A stretch of 64,000 bases of DNA. Origin: Poa pratensis. Its lineage: Eukaryota > Streptophyta > Magnoliopsida > Poales > Poaceae. Shown here one piece after another: positions 33,901 through 46,820 of this stretch. Position 1 is the first letter of the stretch; each line of letters opens with the position of its first letter. A model generated the notes under the pieces. The model worked only from the letters and a program-made list of their open reading frames with translations, was not told the DNA's origin and made no database searches. Both the position numbers and the translations under genes were made by a program. Location of the stretch: the NCBI GenBank assembly GCA_947311845.1, contig CAMZMU010000060.1, positions 2,456,938 to 2,520,937 of the forward strand, given 5' to 3'.

Positions 33901-36900
33901 CTTACTGTTTACTTGCTCTAAGTTTGTTCTTATTTTTTCCAGCTTGCCCTTTGGGTGCTTATTGTCCTCTTGGGACACTCAATGATACCACCAACCTTTG
34001 TGATCCGTAAGAGTAATTTACACTTGCCATGATTCATTTACCATGTAAAAACTCTTCACAAGAATTTCATATCACATGACTGTTTCTTTGTTTTCGAAAA
34101 TGTCAGGTATTCTTACCAAATAACTCCTGGATCTAACAGTACATGCGGCAGTGCAGATTCTTGGGCTGATGTGATTACTACTAATGATGTCTTCTGCCCT
34201 CCAGGGAACCACTGTCCATCCACTGTCCAGAAATTGAACTGTAGCAAGGGGTACTATCTTAGCCTTTTCTTTTTGTGATATGTTGTTCTGTCTTTAATTA
34301 TTATACATAACAAAATTTGCATTTTCAGGTCTTATTGCAGAAAAGGTTCCACTGATGAAAATGGTATGCATCTCTTATTTTCTGAACTACCTCCATTGAG
34401 AAACATGAATTAGAATTAGTACAGCTTATCGGGTAACTGGTTCTTTTTATTTCAATTTATGTATGATTTGTCAAGATCCATACATGATTGGAATTCTTCA
34501 CATTTTTTCTTCTGGGGTTGAACAATCCCTTGACATCTTAACGACTAGTTTGTAATGTCTGCTAAAGATAAAATTCCACCATTTTTGCTGCTTAACATAC
34601 CTTTTAAACTAAAAGGTAGATAGCCTAGAGCACTTGATTGGGTCAAAGTATCTGCAGAAATGTATCTTGCAATATTTAATAACAAGCTGTGAATCTCTGT
34701 CGCTGTTCGGGGCGTTATTAATTTAATGTTGGGCCTTCGTCCTTTGGTCTAAAAAAAGTTCAAAATAGCTACCATCTACACTTTGTATCAGTGATTTCAT
34801 ATAATTTTGCAGATTGTATCTGGAAAAGCAGATGTAAGGAAAATTCAACGAAAGAAGATATCGCTTTGTTTGGTGGTATATTGATTGTAAGTATCCTAGT
34901 TTCTCTCAGAAGTCAGTTCATAGAAAACCACCCAACTTAAATGGGAGAATCTATCAATATCAATTTACTTAGAGCCTCATGCACCAACCGGTAGAACCAA
35001 AAGTGCGAACTGATGGAGAAGGTTGGGAAATCCACATATACTTCAACACCCCACTCACGTGTGAATCGATAAGGCCTAAACGTGGACAGAAAGAGGGTAG
35101 GCAATTTTTTAATCTAAATTCCTAAAGCCGAGACTTGAACCCAAGACCCTCTGATACCATATTAAGTTTGATGCAGCAACCCGTAGAACCAAAATTCCGA
35201 ACTGATGGAAAAGATTGGGAAATCCACATATACTTCAACATAGCCGACCATCTTGTGCACACTGTTTAATGATAGTTTTTCAAAAAGGTTAATTTTCTTG
35301 TGATCTTGTTTTTTCAGGTTATCTTAAGTGTTGTTTTACTGCTGGTGTACAACTGCTCTGATCAGTTCATTGCAATTCGAGCTAAAGTGTCGGCTAAATC
35401 TCGTAAAAAGGCTGCTGAAATTGCACAGGAATCAGCAACAGCACGTGACAGATGGAAATTAGCAAAAGAACTTGTACTAAGGCATGAGGTGGAGATGTAT
35501 GAGTCTTCTGATACACCTGAGCAATTAGCTACATCTTCTGATGGAATATTGCAGGCCAATAAAGGTAACGTTAAGAGATCCAAAAATCGCAGAAAGTTAA
35601 ATGTTCGCACTGAAAGGTTCAGGCGTGCATATAGTCAGATTGACAAGGAAAGAGCTCTGCAGCTAGACAAAGACAAATTAACACTCGCTGGAATAGTGTC
35701 TCGTGCTACTGTAAATAGACCACAAAGGCCAATGCTTGAGGTTGCTTTCAAAGGTCTGACATTATCCATTGGAAAAAAGAAACTTCTGCAATGCGTTACT
35801 GGAAAACTTTCACCAGGTAGGATAACAGCCATTATGGGTCCTTCTGGAGCAGGAAAGACCACATTTCTCAACGCTGTGTTAGGTAAAACATCAGGTTATA
35901 AGAAGGATGGGTTGGTCCTTGTAAATGGAAAATCTGGATCGATGCAGTCGTATAAGAAGATAATTGGTTTTGTGCCACAAGATGATATTGTCCACGGGAA
36001 CCTGACGGTTGAGGAAAATTTGTGGTTTAGTGGTTGCTGCAGGTATTAGATACATATCAAAGACCATTTGCTTTCCTAATTGACTCTTTTAGGCTGCCTC
36101 GAAATGTTTCAGTACATAAGTTTATGACATAGCATTGCAAGAGTTCATATACAAAGAAGTATCGATGTGCAGAATTCAACAATATTATTCGCATAGCTCC
36201 TTCACGTACTATATTGAAAACAATATCTTTTTTTTCAAATATGATACAATGTGATTGTTTAAGTGGTATATCATTTATTTAACTTATTTTTTTCATGTTC
36301 TCTTCTTCAGTTACATAAATTAATCTTATCTCTTATATGCCATAAGCTATGTGCCTAGATGACTTCTAGTAGTTGCGGTATATGTTCTTTGCTATGCATG
36401 CCGAAAACCAAAGGGATATCACATAGTTGATTTCAGCAATTCGTTTGATGATATCCTTATTGATTTTCATAAGGCGAACATTTTCCTCTAACAATCACTA
36501 TTGTTTCGCGAAACAGGTTAAGCAAAGGCATGTCAAAAGCTGATAAGGTTCTAGTTCTTGAACGAGTTATAGGGTCACTAGGCCTCCAGGAAATCAGAAA
36601 TTCCCTTGTTGGGACAGTGGAAAAGCGGGGCATTTCTGGTGGACAAAGGAAGCGCGTAAATGTTGGAATTGAAATGGTTATGGAACCATCTCTTCTGATA
36701 TTGGATGAGCCAACAACAGGCTTAGATAGTGCTTCCTCTCAGCAACTTCTAAGAGCTCTTCGTCATGAAGCATCCCAAGGCGTTAATGTTTGTGCGGTGA
36801 TTCACCAACCAAGGTTTCCCTGTAAACTTTGAATAAATCATGCCTTTATTTCCTGTAAAAAAAATCCTTCTTGTCTAATCTTGAGTTGAAAGGACTTAAC

Positions 36901-39900
36901 TCGTCTGCAAATTTTTCTTGCAAATTTTGTAACAAACATTGATCGGTTGACCAATACACTGCATTACATTGTCCAGGGCCACCTATCAGTTGGCGTTACT
37001 AAAGTTGATGAAAATAAATTCATCGACATGCATAATGCTCAGCTTTAGTGTATATAACATTTCGTAGAAACATGACTAAGCATGTAGTTATTTATTCTCT
37101 TCTGTACACACTCTTTTTTTTACTTTATTAAATATGAATATTTATCTAACATGTATTTATATTTTATACAGCTATACTTTGTTCAATATGTTTGATGACT
37201 TCGTTCTTTTGGCAAGAGGTGGCCTTATTGCTTACCACGGGCCTATATGTGAAATTGAAAATTACTTCTCAGGTCTGGGGATCAAGGTTCCTGAGCGTGA
37301 GAATCCTCCAGACTATTATATTGACATCTTAGAGGGAATAGTAAAGACAAAAATGATAGGACATGTCACTCCTAAACATTTGCCACTTCTTTGGATTCTA
37401 CATAATGGATATGAAGTTCCAGAAGATATGCGGAAGGACCTTGAGGAGATTGATATGATGCATGAGTTATATACTGTTGGATCAATTACTAGAGAAGATT
37501 CTGCTGTACAACAGATAGATAGTAAAGATTCTGTGCACCAAAATGTCAGGCACACAAACGATTTACTGGATAGGAAAACACCCGGTGTACTTGCGCAATA
37601 CAAGTACTGTTTAGGGAGGTAAATTGATTTCCTTAATTTCTCTTACTTGCTTTGGTGAACCAGTTTATAACTCCATTGCAAAAATTATGTTTTCAGGGTA
37701 GCTAAGCAACGCCTACGTGAAGCTACACAACAGGCTGTTGATTACCTAATATTGGGTATTGCTGGCATATGCATTGGAACCATCACAAAAGTTAACGATG
37801 ATACACTCGGTGTAGCTTCTTATGGGTATACCATAATTGCAGTTTGTAAGTCAGCATCCTGCGTTATTTTTGCAAATTTCATGATTTCTAAACCATAAAG
37901 CAGCAACAGAAAAAGACAGAAGAAGAAATATTTTGTCCCTCATCTTATTAGATTGCGAAAATATTGAGCCACCTCTTTGGTAGGGTGGTGGAGTTGTGGG
38001 ATACCACCCAGTCACCCACCGTGTTCAAATTGTGGTGCTCACTTTTGCACACACAGGCGGTGTGTTCAGAGGAATTTAGTGAGATTCACTGACTTACCGC
38101 AGCCTCCATCAGTTCTAGTGTGTGGTTAGGAGGGATGGTTGCGTGGATGTATGTGTGTGGTGGTGTATGTTCGTGTGTGCATCATCCATGCAATCACAAA
38201 AGATAGATGCAAAAAATTTCATTGCTCTGAGGCAGTATCTAAAAATGGATCGCAAAAGGCCAATATATATTAGTGACACTTGGATTGACCATGCATGATC
38301 TATCATTTCTGTAAGGCTTCCTGTGGCATCTTTTTTTTTAGTTGTTCCCGTGGCATCTTTGCCTGGAATATTAACTTGAGGTGTTTAAACAAAGTATGAA
38401 AGCTAAATTCGCTCTTAATAAAATCAGTACCGCGCAGCACGGAGCAACTATGGTCCAGAAATAGATTTTCTTGTCTTGGTAGATGTTGCTTCTTTCTTTC
38501 CAGAAATTCACACTTAATGTCTTTTTTCCTGTGTTAAACTGTAAAGTAGCAATAAATACATATGACAGCTTTGTACATGTTCTGTGAAATAGAAAATTAA
38601 AGAAAATCATATGTTAACTTTTCAATATTACTAGTTTGACTAATTCATGTTTAATCTAGTGATTATATTTACGTTGGGATTTTCGTCCCTTATAGTGAAG
38701 CTACAATGACACTGTTCCATAGATGCTTTGTTTTTCAAAGGCGACTGTTCTAATAACATACAATAGCATTCTTATTGACATTAATTTGCTTTTTGTTCAG
38801 CACTGTTGTGCCAGCTTGCAGCACTGCGGTCATTTTCACCAGAAAGATTGCAATACTGGAGAGAGAGAGAATCTGGCATGAGTTCTCTAGCTTACTTCCT
38901 TGCAAGAGATACAATTGACCATTTCAACACCGTGGTTAAACCTATTGTCTTCCTCTCAACATTCTATTTCTTCAACAATCCACGGTCTACACTTCGAGAC
39001 AATTATTTGGTCTTGCTTGCATTAGTTTACTGTGTAACTGGCATAGGTTATACCCTGTCGATTTGGTTTGAGCTAGGATTAGCTCAGTTGGTAAGTAGGC
39101 CATCGTCAAAACTTTGTCATTATATTAAAAATCCAATTAGAGGAGGTGATTTGGCTTAATGAACTTTGTTCTTGCAGTGTTCTGCATTGCTGCCTGTGGT
39201 ATTGGTCCTGGTTGGCACTGATGCAAAAATTCCACAATTTATTAGAGGATTTTGCTATCCCAAGTGGACACTAGAAGCTTTCATTATTTCTGGAGCAAAG
39301 AAGTTAGTATTTTCTCCCTCTTAATTTCCATTTTCCTTACTGAGCACTTGACTAATAGTAAAGACGATTTTTTGTCATTTAATTTAGCAGCACAAGCTCG
39401 ACTATATGAACTCCTAAAATATCTTATGAATTAATTGTTCATTCATATAGATGAAAAATATCCAATGGTTCATAATAGCTTGAAAATGCTAAAAGCTGTT
39501 TGGCGCAATGAGAAAAATGTAATATTCTCACATGCGAGTTGTTGCAGTCAATTATCAGTCCTGTATATCCTGAAAATTATAAAAAATCTCTTGTTCATAT
39601 TTATTTGTATATAAATATTAATATCGAGGAATTCCTTTTAGCAATATTTTTGGAGAAACTATCTGGCAATTAAATAAGTTTCTGAATTAATAAATGTCAT
39701 CATAATATTATGAAGCTATGCAGCTTCCTCACTTGGTCGGCCGGTATCAGTTTTAGTTTAGGAGGTCCCAGACCCGAAAATCCTTCTTCTGTTAGTCTAA
39801 AAATCAAACTTGTCACCTTTTACCCTTTCTCCTAACACACATTATTACCCTTCAGTTATTCTGGCGTATGGCTCATTACCCGATGTGGAGCACTGCTAAA

Positions 39901-40006
39901 AGGTGGTTTTGATATCAATTATTTTGCTCTTTGCATCGCCATTATGATGCTTAATGGTGTACTCTTCCGGTTTGTTGCTCTACTTAGTCTGTTGAAGCTA
40001 AAATAG
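30932..40006 (+). CDS. ABCG half-transporter, ABCG24/28 type, copy 1
   Basis: Fourteen exons join in frame to 1012 codons: 30932-31137, 31257-31333, 33388-33642, 33943-34006, 34107-34250, 34329-34363, 34813-34886, 35318-36042, 36517-36813, 37172-37618, 37697-37845, 38801-39090, 39178-39302, 39856-40006, all with GT-AG introns. The protein starts with a signal peptide (residues 1-25). A Cys-rich extracellular domain follows ([35 protein letters not shown]), then a membrane segment at about 277-298. The nucleotide-binding domain has Walker A GPSGAGKT (459-466), signature ISGGQRKR (from 566), Walker B LLILDEP (586-592) and the H-loop His 623. The ABC2-type membrane domain fills the last 200 residues. 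As a half-size transporter it must dimerise. Arabidopsis relatives ABCG24/28 act at the cell surface or secretory vesicles; the substrate here is unknown. No defect is seen. Confidence 0.93.
32167..32837. mobile_element. hAT-type MITE in ABCG intron 2
   Basis: CTCTTGCG stands at 32167-32174 and 32830-32837, a perfect 8-bp duplication around a 655 bp unit. The ends are rich in AACCGAACCG and its complement CGGTTCGGTT, spread as subterminal repeats. It has no coding capacity. The same element with the same duplication is in copy 2 (53458-54126), so it inserted before the tandem duplication. Confidence 0.8.
32447..32530 (+). other. tRNA-like sequence inside the intronic MITE
   Basis: CTACTGGTTAGAACG resembles a Pol III A box and GAGTTCAAGTCTC a B box, about 45 bases later. 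A T-run (32524-32531) follows. There is no proper cloverleaf with matching acceptor arms, so it is not a tRNA gene; a decayed SINE head is more likely. Confidence 0.3.
34970..35240 (-). mobile_element. TRIM-type miniature retrotransposon in intron 7
   Basis: On the minus strand a terminal repeat starting TGTTGAAGTATATGTGGAT is followed by TGGTATCAGA, the primer site of initiator tRNA-Met, and then a short interior. The second repeat lies at about 34970-35048 in window orientation and the first at 35160-35240. Each repeat is about 80 bp and the whole is about 270 bp, with no coding sequence. It resembles the SMART/TRIM elements of grasses in size, from memory. It is shared by copy 2. Confidence 0.65.
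37970..38200 (+). repeat. SINE-like unit in intron 11
   Basis: TTGGTAGGGTGGTGG (about 37978) and GTGTTCAAATTGTGG (about 38021) have the spacing and rough sequence of Pol III A and B boxes. The body continues with GTGT-rich sequence. There is no clear tail or target duplication. It is present in copy 2 as well (offset 21288). Confidence 0.3.
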
Positions 40007-40914
40007 ATGTAAGTATGCATATAATCAGGTTCTTGTCAATTTCCTTCTGCTTTTCATTTTACTTACCAAGTTACTTAATCTGGATAGGTGGATTATGAAT
40101 GTCTCTTGTCGTCTTGTGGACTAAAAGAACAAGAGGCTGTTCTCTTGAATACTCAAGATTCAACGGCTATGGTTTGCATAGAAGATTTTTGTCACATTGG
40201 TAGAATATGTACATATTTGGAATTACTATTCTTGTTCATAAGCTCTTTAGACTGGAATATCAACCTTTTTTAGTGAAAATACACCGGTCTACTACTACAT
40301 GTAAACTTGTGATAGCACTATCAGTACTCAACTGCCAATATCAGGAATGTGCAAATGTTTTTTTAGAAGAACACAAAGACTGGCATTGAAAAGGGAGATT
40401 AAGTTTACAAAACTCCAAGAAGGACAGGATACAAAACAATGTTGACGGCGGACGCCCACTCGTTGAACTTATGCAAATGATGTTTCAAATTGCCCTTTTG
40501 TATTGATTTTTTTTCTGCAGTACGTGAAGTTGGAAATTCATACTTAAAGTTCTTAATGGCCTCCCTGCCCCTAATAATCCCTCCCGGCTTGCTGCTCTAA
40601 TATGCCTTTGTCGCCGTGTCATACCTCCCCCACTGGAGGTCCCTCCTCGCGCCAACATATGGGACACACCACTCTTGATAGGTTTGAACTTAGAATTTAG
40701 ACACTTTAAATACGATCAAGAAATCACACAAATATTCTGACAAGACACTATTTGATTAGCTACTTGAAGTGGTAAATTGTTTAGGCTTTTAAGCCTTATT
40801 ACGAGAAGGTAGTCAACGACCTTACTAGTGGTGGCTAAGGTTCAACCCAAAGGAAAAGAGATGGCTACAAGTGCCTTGGATTCATGGCTTAATAGCCGGA
40901 CAAAAAGATAAAAG
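40007..40914 (+). other. ABCG 3' flank with likely 3' UTR intron
   Basis: Two bases after the stop codon a GTAAGT donor (40009) pairs with an AG acceptor before GTGGATTATG (about 40088), giving a small intron in the 3' UTR. The following exon-like sequence extends beyond 40270. No polyadenylation signal is certain. The remaining 500 bp hold no feature I can name, ending at the LINE tail. Confidence 0.4.
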
Positions 40915-41966
40915 TTTTTTTTTGCGAAAACGCAAAGGACCTTTGCGTTTCATTTTATTGAAAAGGTAGAGTTTAGGTTACAATCCTCCTAGGAGGTGGG
41001 TTACAGGATATTTGAATCAATGTACGTCCAGGTTGTCGGCAGGACAGCTCTCAAGCCAGCTGCACCAGCACGAGCCCATAAGGCTGCTTCCTCTTTGATT
41101 CGAAGGACAAGGCTGCTAGCAGATGGTCTTTCATTCTCGAAGATGCATCCATTCCTATGCTTCCAAATCATCCAAGGCGTGAGTAGGGTGATTAAAGCTA
41201 GGCCCTTGTGCAGTGGCTTCGGTGTGTTCTGCCGTGCAGTAATCCACCAATCATGCAGCGAGGCTTCAGTTGCGGGCGGGCGACAGGTCATGCGTAGCCA
41301 AGACAGCACCTCGTGCCAGACTTGCCGAGAGAGAGGGCACTCCAGAATGAGGTGGTGCATTGTCTCCGGCATCTGGTCGCAGAGAGGGCATCTCTGGTGG
41401 TGCTGCAGTCCGTGGCGTGCGAGGCGGTCTGCCGTCCAGCAGCGGTCAAGCGCAGCTAGCCAATGGAAGAACTTGACGCGAGGAGGCGCCCAACTTTTCC
41501 AAACAAGCTTCCACGTCGTGCACGAGACCGAGCCCTGAAAGGAGGCAAGATAGGCAGAGTGTGCAGAGTACACGCCGCTCGCGTTCCACCTCCAGATTAG
41601 TCGGTCAGGCCGTCTGTCAGCGCCGTGGTTGCAATCCGCTGCCAAAGCATGAGGTACTGGCCAATCTCATGAATGCCGAGCACCCCATGGATGTCACGGG
41701 CCCATTGGTCGCAAGCAGGCCGTCGGCGACAGTTCTCCTCTTGCGGCGGCGTTTGGGGACGCAGGCGTATAGAAGGGGAGCAATTTCTCTGATGGATCGT
41801 CCCTCTACCCAGCGATCTTCCCAAAAATTCGCCGTCAGCCCATTCCCTATCACCATGTGAGTGGAGGCAAAGAAGAATGCTCGCTCATCAGAGGTGAACT
41901 GGAGGTCGAGACCGTGCCAGGCACGACTCTCATCTGTTCGGCTCAGCCAAAGCCAATAAATCAATA
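40915..41966 (-). mobile_element. 5'-truncated LINE with ORF2 3' end
   Basis: A T-run at 40915-40923 is the poly(A) tail of a minus-strand element. The 3' end of ORF2 lies at 41001-41955: the C-terminal region reads SRAWHGLDLQ, VIGNGLTANFWEDRW, then VKFFHWLAALDRCWTADRL and CPLCDQMPETMHHLILECP, the zinc-binding domain of plant LINE reverse transcriptase. The two parts lie in different frames that switch near 41630, so the ORF is broken. The reverse-transcriptase core is absent. A/T-rich flanks (AAAAAGATAAAAG and AAAAAGGAAAAG) are a possible imperfect target duplication. Confidence 0.8.
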
Positions 41967-42870
41967 AAAAGGAAAAGCAGTTATGTCAGTTGGGAATAGT
42001 AATTCAATCAGCGCCATTGGATGTAAGATCAACGGTGGCTGAACACCATAGCATAGACCTTTAAGGAAGTCAGCAACAAGTCTCTTTGAGCGGGAAGCAT
42101 AGGATGACAATCAGACGGCTGAGGACGCTATATACCGTTTTGAGCTGATAAGAAAGATAGTCAGAACAACGAAGAAGCAGAGTAGTGCATGAAAATTCCC
42201 CCGTATTAATATCAGACTTGTCCTCAAGGTTGGAATCTCAAAAAAATAAACTTTCTGCATAAATTTTGAATCCTCCAAAGTTCAAGATTCTGCTAGAAGA
42301 TTGATCCACTTGACAAGCCCATTGCACCACATGTACACTGATGTGCCCCTTATCTTTTGGGAATTACTTTTGTGTCCAGGTGAACTTCATGTCCACTATG
42401 AATATTGCCAGCTTCATCAATTAGGGTAAATGTTGTTCAGGCACAACCAATAGGTCCATGCGTGATGAAGTTTCAGTTGAGTAATATGGATGGTTGGATA
42501 AAGTAGGCAACCATTTTTGCAGAAGAGTTTGTATGAGGTGTGTGTCACTGTGTCCCACCTTTTCCAATATTCTGAAAGGACTATACAATTTTGGGTGTAA
42601 CTCAATACACCTGTGAATGCTAAAGGATGTATGTTTGTCATGATGTAATTTTGAGATAAACAATGTCTCCAATGGCAAATTCCTTCCAGTTCTATGCTTA
42701 CCAGCAAAATTCTTCATTCTATCTCGAGCTTTTATCAAGTTATCCTTGATTGTGTTGTTTACCAGTTGTCTTATAAGGAACACTTCAACAACTTGTGCGG
42801 GAGCACAGCCATATAATGCTTGAAATGGAGGCATTTGAAGATTTGTGTGGAAGATAGTGTTATACCACCA
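41967..42870 (-). mobile_element. Gypsy fragment: integrase C-terminus and 3' region
   Basis: On the minus strand, WWYNTIFHTNLQMPPFQALY near 42865 begins a stretch typical of the end of the Gypsy integrase core. It continues with RDRMKNFAGKHR and LHPKLYSPFRILEKVGH in one frame, with stops and shifts. Left of 42240 a GAGGACAAG sequence and a purine-rich GGGGGAA tract mark the end of the polyprotein and the likely edge of a 3' LTR that is not otherwise defined. The 5' side of the integrase continues at 47752, beyond Helitron H2. Confidence 0.7.
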
Positions 42871-42929
42871 TACTACTATATATAAAAGCTGGAAGGATTC
42901 ACCCTCCAAACAGCTATCCACGTCGTCTA

Positions 42930-43800
42930 AATTATACTGGCCATCTATTCGGGGCGACGGAGGGTCGAGATCGTTCCACGTCCCGCTCGGCAGCGCGCGG
43001 CGCTGCTTCCGCACGAAAATTGGCGTCGCCCGCGCGCCGGTCAGCCGGTTACAACCGGTAATCCCCCTCCCGCACGATTTTTGGCATATGCCGGCCACCC
43101 GGTTGCAACCGGTAACCCCGCTTCCGCACGATTTTTGGCGCACGCGGAGACGGGCGTTAACCGTCGCTCCCAGTCGCATCCGTGCGCCGCGCGTGGACGC
43201 TGTCGCGCCGCCGTCTCCGGCCGCCCCGGCGGATCTGAGGCCACGGCGGCACCGCTTCGATGTCCTCTATCTCCTCCCGACAAGCTCCAATTGGGACGCA
43301 TCCATTGATCGGGATCGACGTCGTCTTCCCTGTTTCCGGCCACCGGCTTTGGAGCTCGCTCCGGTCGAGCACGACCAACCCAGCAGGGCCGGGCGGCGAC
43401 GCGCAGAGCTCGCCCACACCCCAACTCCGCCGGAGACTCTCCCCGCGCCCTATATCCCGTCGACGAGCTTTCCCCACGCCCCAGTTTCCATCGGCGAGCT
43501 CCCCCCACGCCCCAGCTCAGCCGGTGAGCTCTCCTCGCGCCCCAGATCCCGCCGGCGAGTTACCCCCACGCTCCATCTCCTGACGGCGAGCTCCCCATTC
43601 CCCGCGCCTCAGATCCTGCTGGCGAGCTTCCTTCGCGCAAGCCACCGGAGTTCATGGCCGCACCAATCCAGCCGCCACCAACCCCACTTCCCCTGCTACC
43701 GGTAGGCGCGCACCAGTCCAGCATCTCCTCCACCTGCAGCCCCCCGCCACCGCCCCAGGTTCTCCCATCGTTGCCACGGAGCACATCAGCCGGCTAGTGC
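42930..43800 (+). other. GC-rich 5' part of Helitron H2
   Basis: A direct repeat of about 50 bp (CCGGTTACAACCGGTAA at about 43043 and GGTTGCAACCGGTAA at about 43101, each followed by a CGCACGATTTTTGGC motif) is followed by a Pro-rich, low-complexity stretch with open frames in most phases. I see no real protein. It may be a captured promoter and 5' UTR. Confidence 0.4.
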
Positions 43801-43869
43801 TCCGCCGTCGCTGTCGGGGGCTCGCTCGCCGCCACCAGGTAGTCCACCGCCGGCCCAACTCTGCGCTTA

Positions 43870-46820
43870 ATTTCTTGCACAATGTTGCCCTCTCAACATC
43901 ACGTTCCTCTTTATAGGAAAATCTTACAAGCACTTGATAAGAAACGAGGATGGGGACGAAGGTGAAAGTTATTGTCTCTCGAGACATGTCAATTGACTCG
44001 ATGTTATACTGGGCAAGACTATGCAAGCCTGAGCTACGAGGGGAAGATCAACATGTCCAGCACGCATGGGCCTTGCTGCATTGCGAGCAGCAGCCAAACT
44101 TCATTGGCGGGTGGACAAACTTGCACGAGCGTGCCATGGACGAACTTCTCGAGCTGCAACAGATTTAAGGGTCTCCATCAAGCGCCCCCTTCCCAAGTCC
44201 ATCATCTCTCCTCCACGCATCCTGTTGGTCATGCCTATCATGCGTTTGAGGTAATGTGTAAACATAAAACCTAATTGATGATTATTTCCTTTGATTGGAA
44301 CGTGCTGATTTAAAATATATTGAAGTGGAGACCGATATTTAAAATCTGAGGAGAAATCCTTCAAAGCAATGCTAACGGTCCTGAATTGTGATAGAAATTA
44401 GTAACAAGTTTGTCTCCATGGTGGTTGCTATATGAAAATTAATAGTACGGCAGTTGATTCTTATAAATTATGATGTTGAAAGTGTAGTAAGAGTTCGTAT
44501 CTCCAGATTATTTATTTCAGTTTAGTATATAAAGTTATTTTCTCCAGCGTGGAACATATCAGTTCAGATATTAACTGAAGGTCATTCATTCATAATCTGC
44601 ATATTCTGTCATCCCATGAGAATTTTAGTCTATGAGTAATTCATGGTCAATCCACTACAATTTTGTGTTGGTGCACAGAAATACAACACTATTTTTGTCA
44701 TTTCAGTTTTGCATTTGCATGAAAAGATCTTAACAGAATCACCATGCGTGGATGAATATTCGAGACATGCAGATACTCAAGCTGAAGAACTGTTTTTTAA
44801 CAACAATTCTGAAGATGTATGGATAATATGCTGATGGGTGTCTGACAAAAATAAAGAACAAATAATTCTGTACAAAACGTAAGAAGGTACGGCACTTATC
44901 CATATGCCCAATTTTTTTGTTGAGAAAATAACTAACTAAATATATGGACGTTGTGCTCATGTACTGATCTAAATAGTTTAGATCAACCGGAGAAAAACCA
45001 CCAAATCAAAGATATGTGCTTTATCCTCACCATTGCCTCTGAGGATTTGTTCTTTCTGTTGCTAAGTATATCCTTTGCTGCTCCAAATAGAACCGGCCCT
45101 CTCCTTTAATAATGTAATTGTTCAGAATGCACACTGTTATCTTCTGCTGCCTTCTCATGTACCCAACATCATGCAGGAATCGCAACACCCCAACGTGCTC
45201 TGACATCCTACATCACACTCATCAACTAAACTGGAATGTTTAATCCAAATCAAACATTGTATTTAGATGGAAATAAAATAAAATAGTTGGTATAACATCA
45301 CATTAACACGAATTTGTGAAAATTCAAGCAAGGAAGTCCTTGAAGCCTTTTAGGTGCTCATTCAAACAAGGATATCCTTTTATTTGCTTCCAAAGCGATT
45401 TGCCGGAATCGGCTCTGAAGCAAGTTTGATCTGAGGTAAGCAACGTGATGTTCTCTTTCTCATATGGTAACGTTCTAAAACTGTACTGTAGGAGAATGAG
45501 TCGTCTAAAGAGTTTTTACACAGACCTTCTAGAGTTTCAGTTTGTTGTATAAACAATGATGTTTTCTTTCCAGTCGGATCCATGTTTATCTGTTAAATAT
45601 CCAATATTTACGATTTGGCACATAAGAGGCATTGACCCTGAGATCTATATTGATGTCATTTGCTCGACTTTGCAATTGCATTAATCCATGTTAGGAAACT
45701 GATATACCTCTTGGAGGCTTACACATGAGACAGTTTCTGAAGTGAATTCATTGCTTATCAAGCACTATTGGGCAATGCTGGAAGGGAACATAAGTGATCC
45801 TTTTGTTGTCTCTGTAAGTAAAATAAGATTGTTGTCGTGCATGTTGTTGTATGTTTCTTGCACAACGAACTGAATCGAAGCTCTTTTTGAAAGGTAATAA
45901 TCTATCCATGTATTTTCATCTTCTAACGTCCTAGGAACGGCCTGCTTACTATTATGTAGTTGTTTCTTGCATGATGAGCTTTGTGCATGGTATGTTTCCT
46001 AAGGTCATATTTTGTTTAGGTAAAAGCCCATGGAAAAGGAGTATAATGAATTGCCCCTTGAGTAGGTTTGTTAAATATGAAATAGGTTTTGACATAACAA
46101 TCAGTCTGCAACAAAGTATGAAACAAAGTCTCTGGGGTATTCAACACAAGAAAAAAACTATTAGTTTGATTAATATATTATTCAACTAACTCTTTACTAT
46201 CAACAGAATGTGTTTTGTGCAATGAACTACATGTCGAAAGAGGAAGCGTTCATGACGCTTCTAGAGGATTGTGTTCATGACTCCATGTTCAAGGATTTAA
46301 TCTCGGTAAGTTACAGAAATCCAATGGAACAGATTGTAGTAAAAAAAACATGTGGTGCAAATATCAAACTACTAGTAGTGATAGGAATTCATAAAGAAGT
46401 TACAGTAAAATTGTTCGCAATATCAGATGTCTGATTCAAGTCTCCTCTTAGGTATCTATGGAACTAATTCTGCTGTCCACATGTTCCCTATAGATTTAGC
46501 AGGTCATAAGAAAATAGTGTAAAACTATTATATGGGGTGCAATGAATACTGTCGATCGCGGGATACTTGGAACTTTGATTGGCTGCATATTCAGTTCCAG
46601 ACGTTTCTTTTTCATGGACCACTATATTTCAGAATCTTTCAATGATATTATGTGTTGCACACTTGAGATTTGTAACAGTGTACGTTTTTAGCTATAATAT
46701 ATCCACACTTCTTTGAATAAAATTTGTATTGCACTTCAGTTCGTCTTTGTTGTAGAATTTCATTTTTTCCTTTTGTAGCAGGAGCTTGATGAAAAGAAGC
46801 CGATGGGATAATTTCAGCAC
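43870..46820 (+). pseudogene. Exon-like fragments carried by Helitron H2
   Basis: Short open pieces sit between splice-like signals: SEVNSLLIKHYWAMLEGN ending at GTAAGT (about 45815), NVFCAMNYMSKEEAFMTLL between AG (46205) and GTAAGT (about 46306), and a last piece ELDEKKPMG before a stop near 46809. A frame at 43950-44168 and one near 44715-44817 may belong to the same gene. The order and splice sites suggest part of a host gene taken up in the plus orientation. I do not recognise the family. Confidence 0.35.

Noticed and set aside
40088..40273. Separate small gene after ABCG
   Set aside because: It fits better as the exon after a 3' UTR intron; no motif, and it differs between copies by a replacement change.
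43041..43705. Long open frames on both strands in Helitron H2
   Set aside because: The same GC-rich composition effect; no frame is favoured and none carries a recognised domain.
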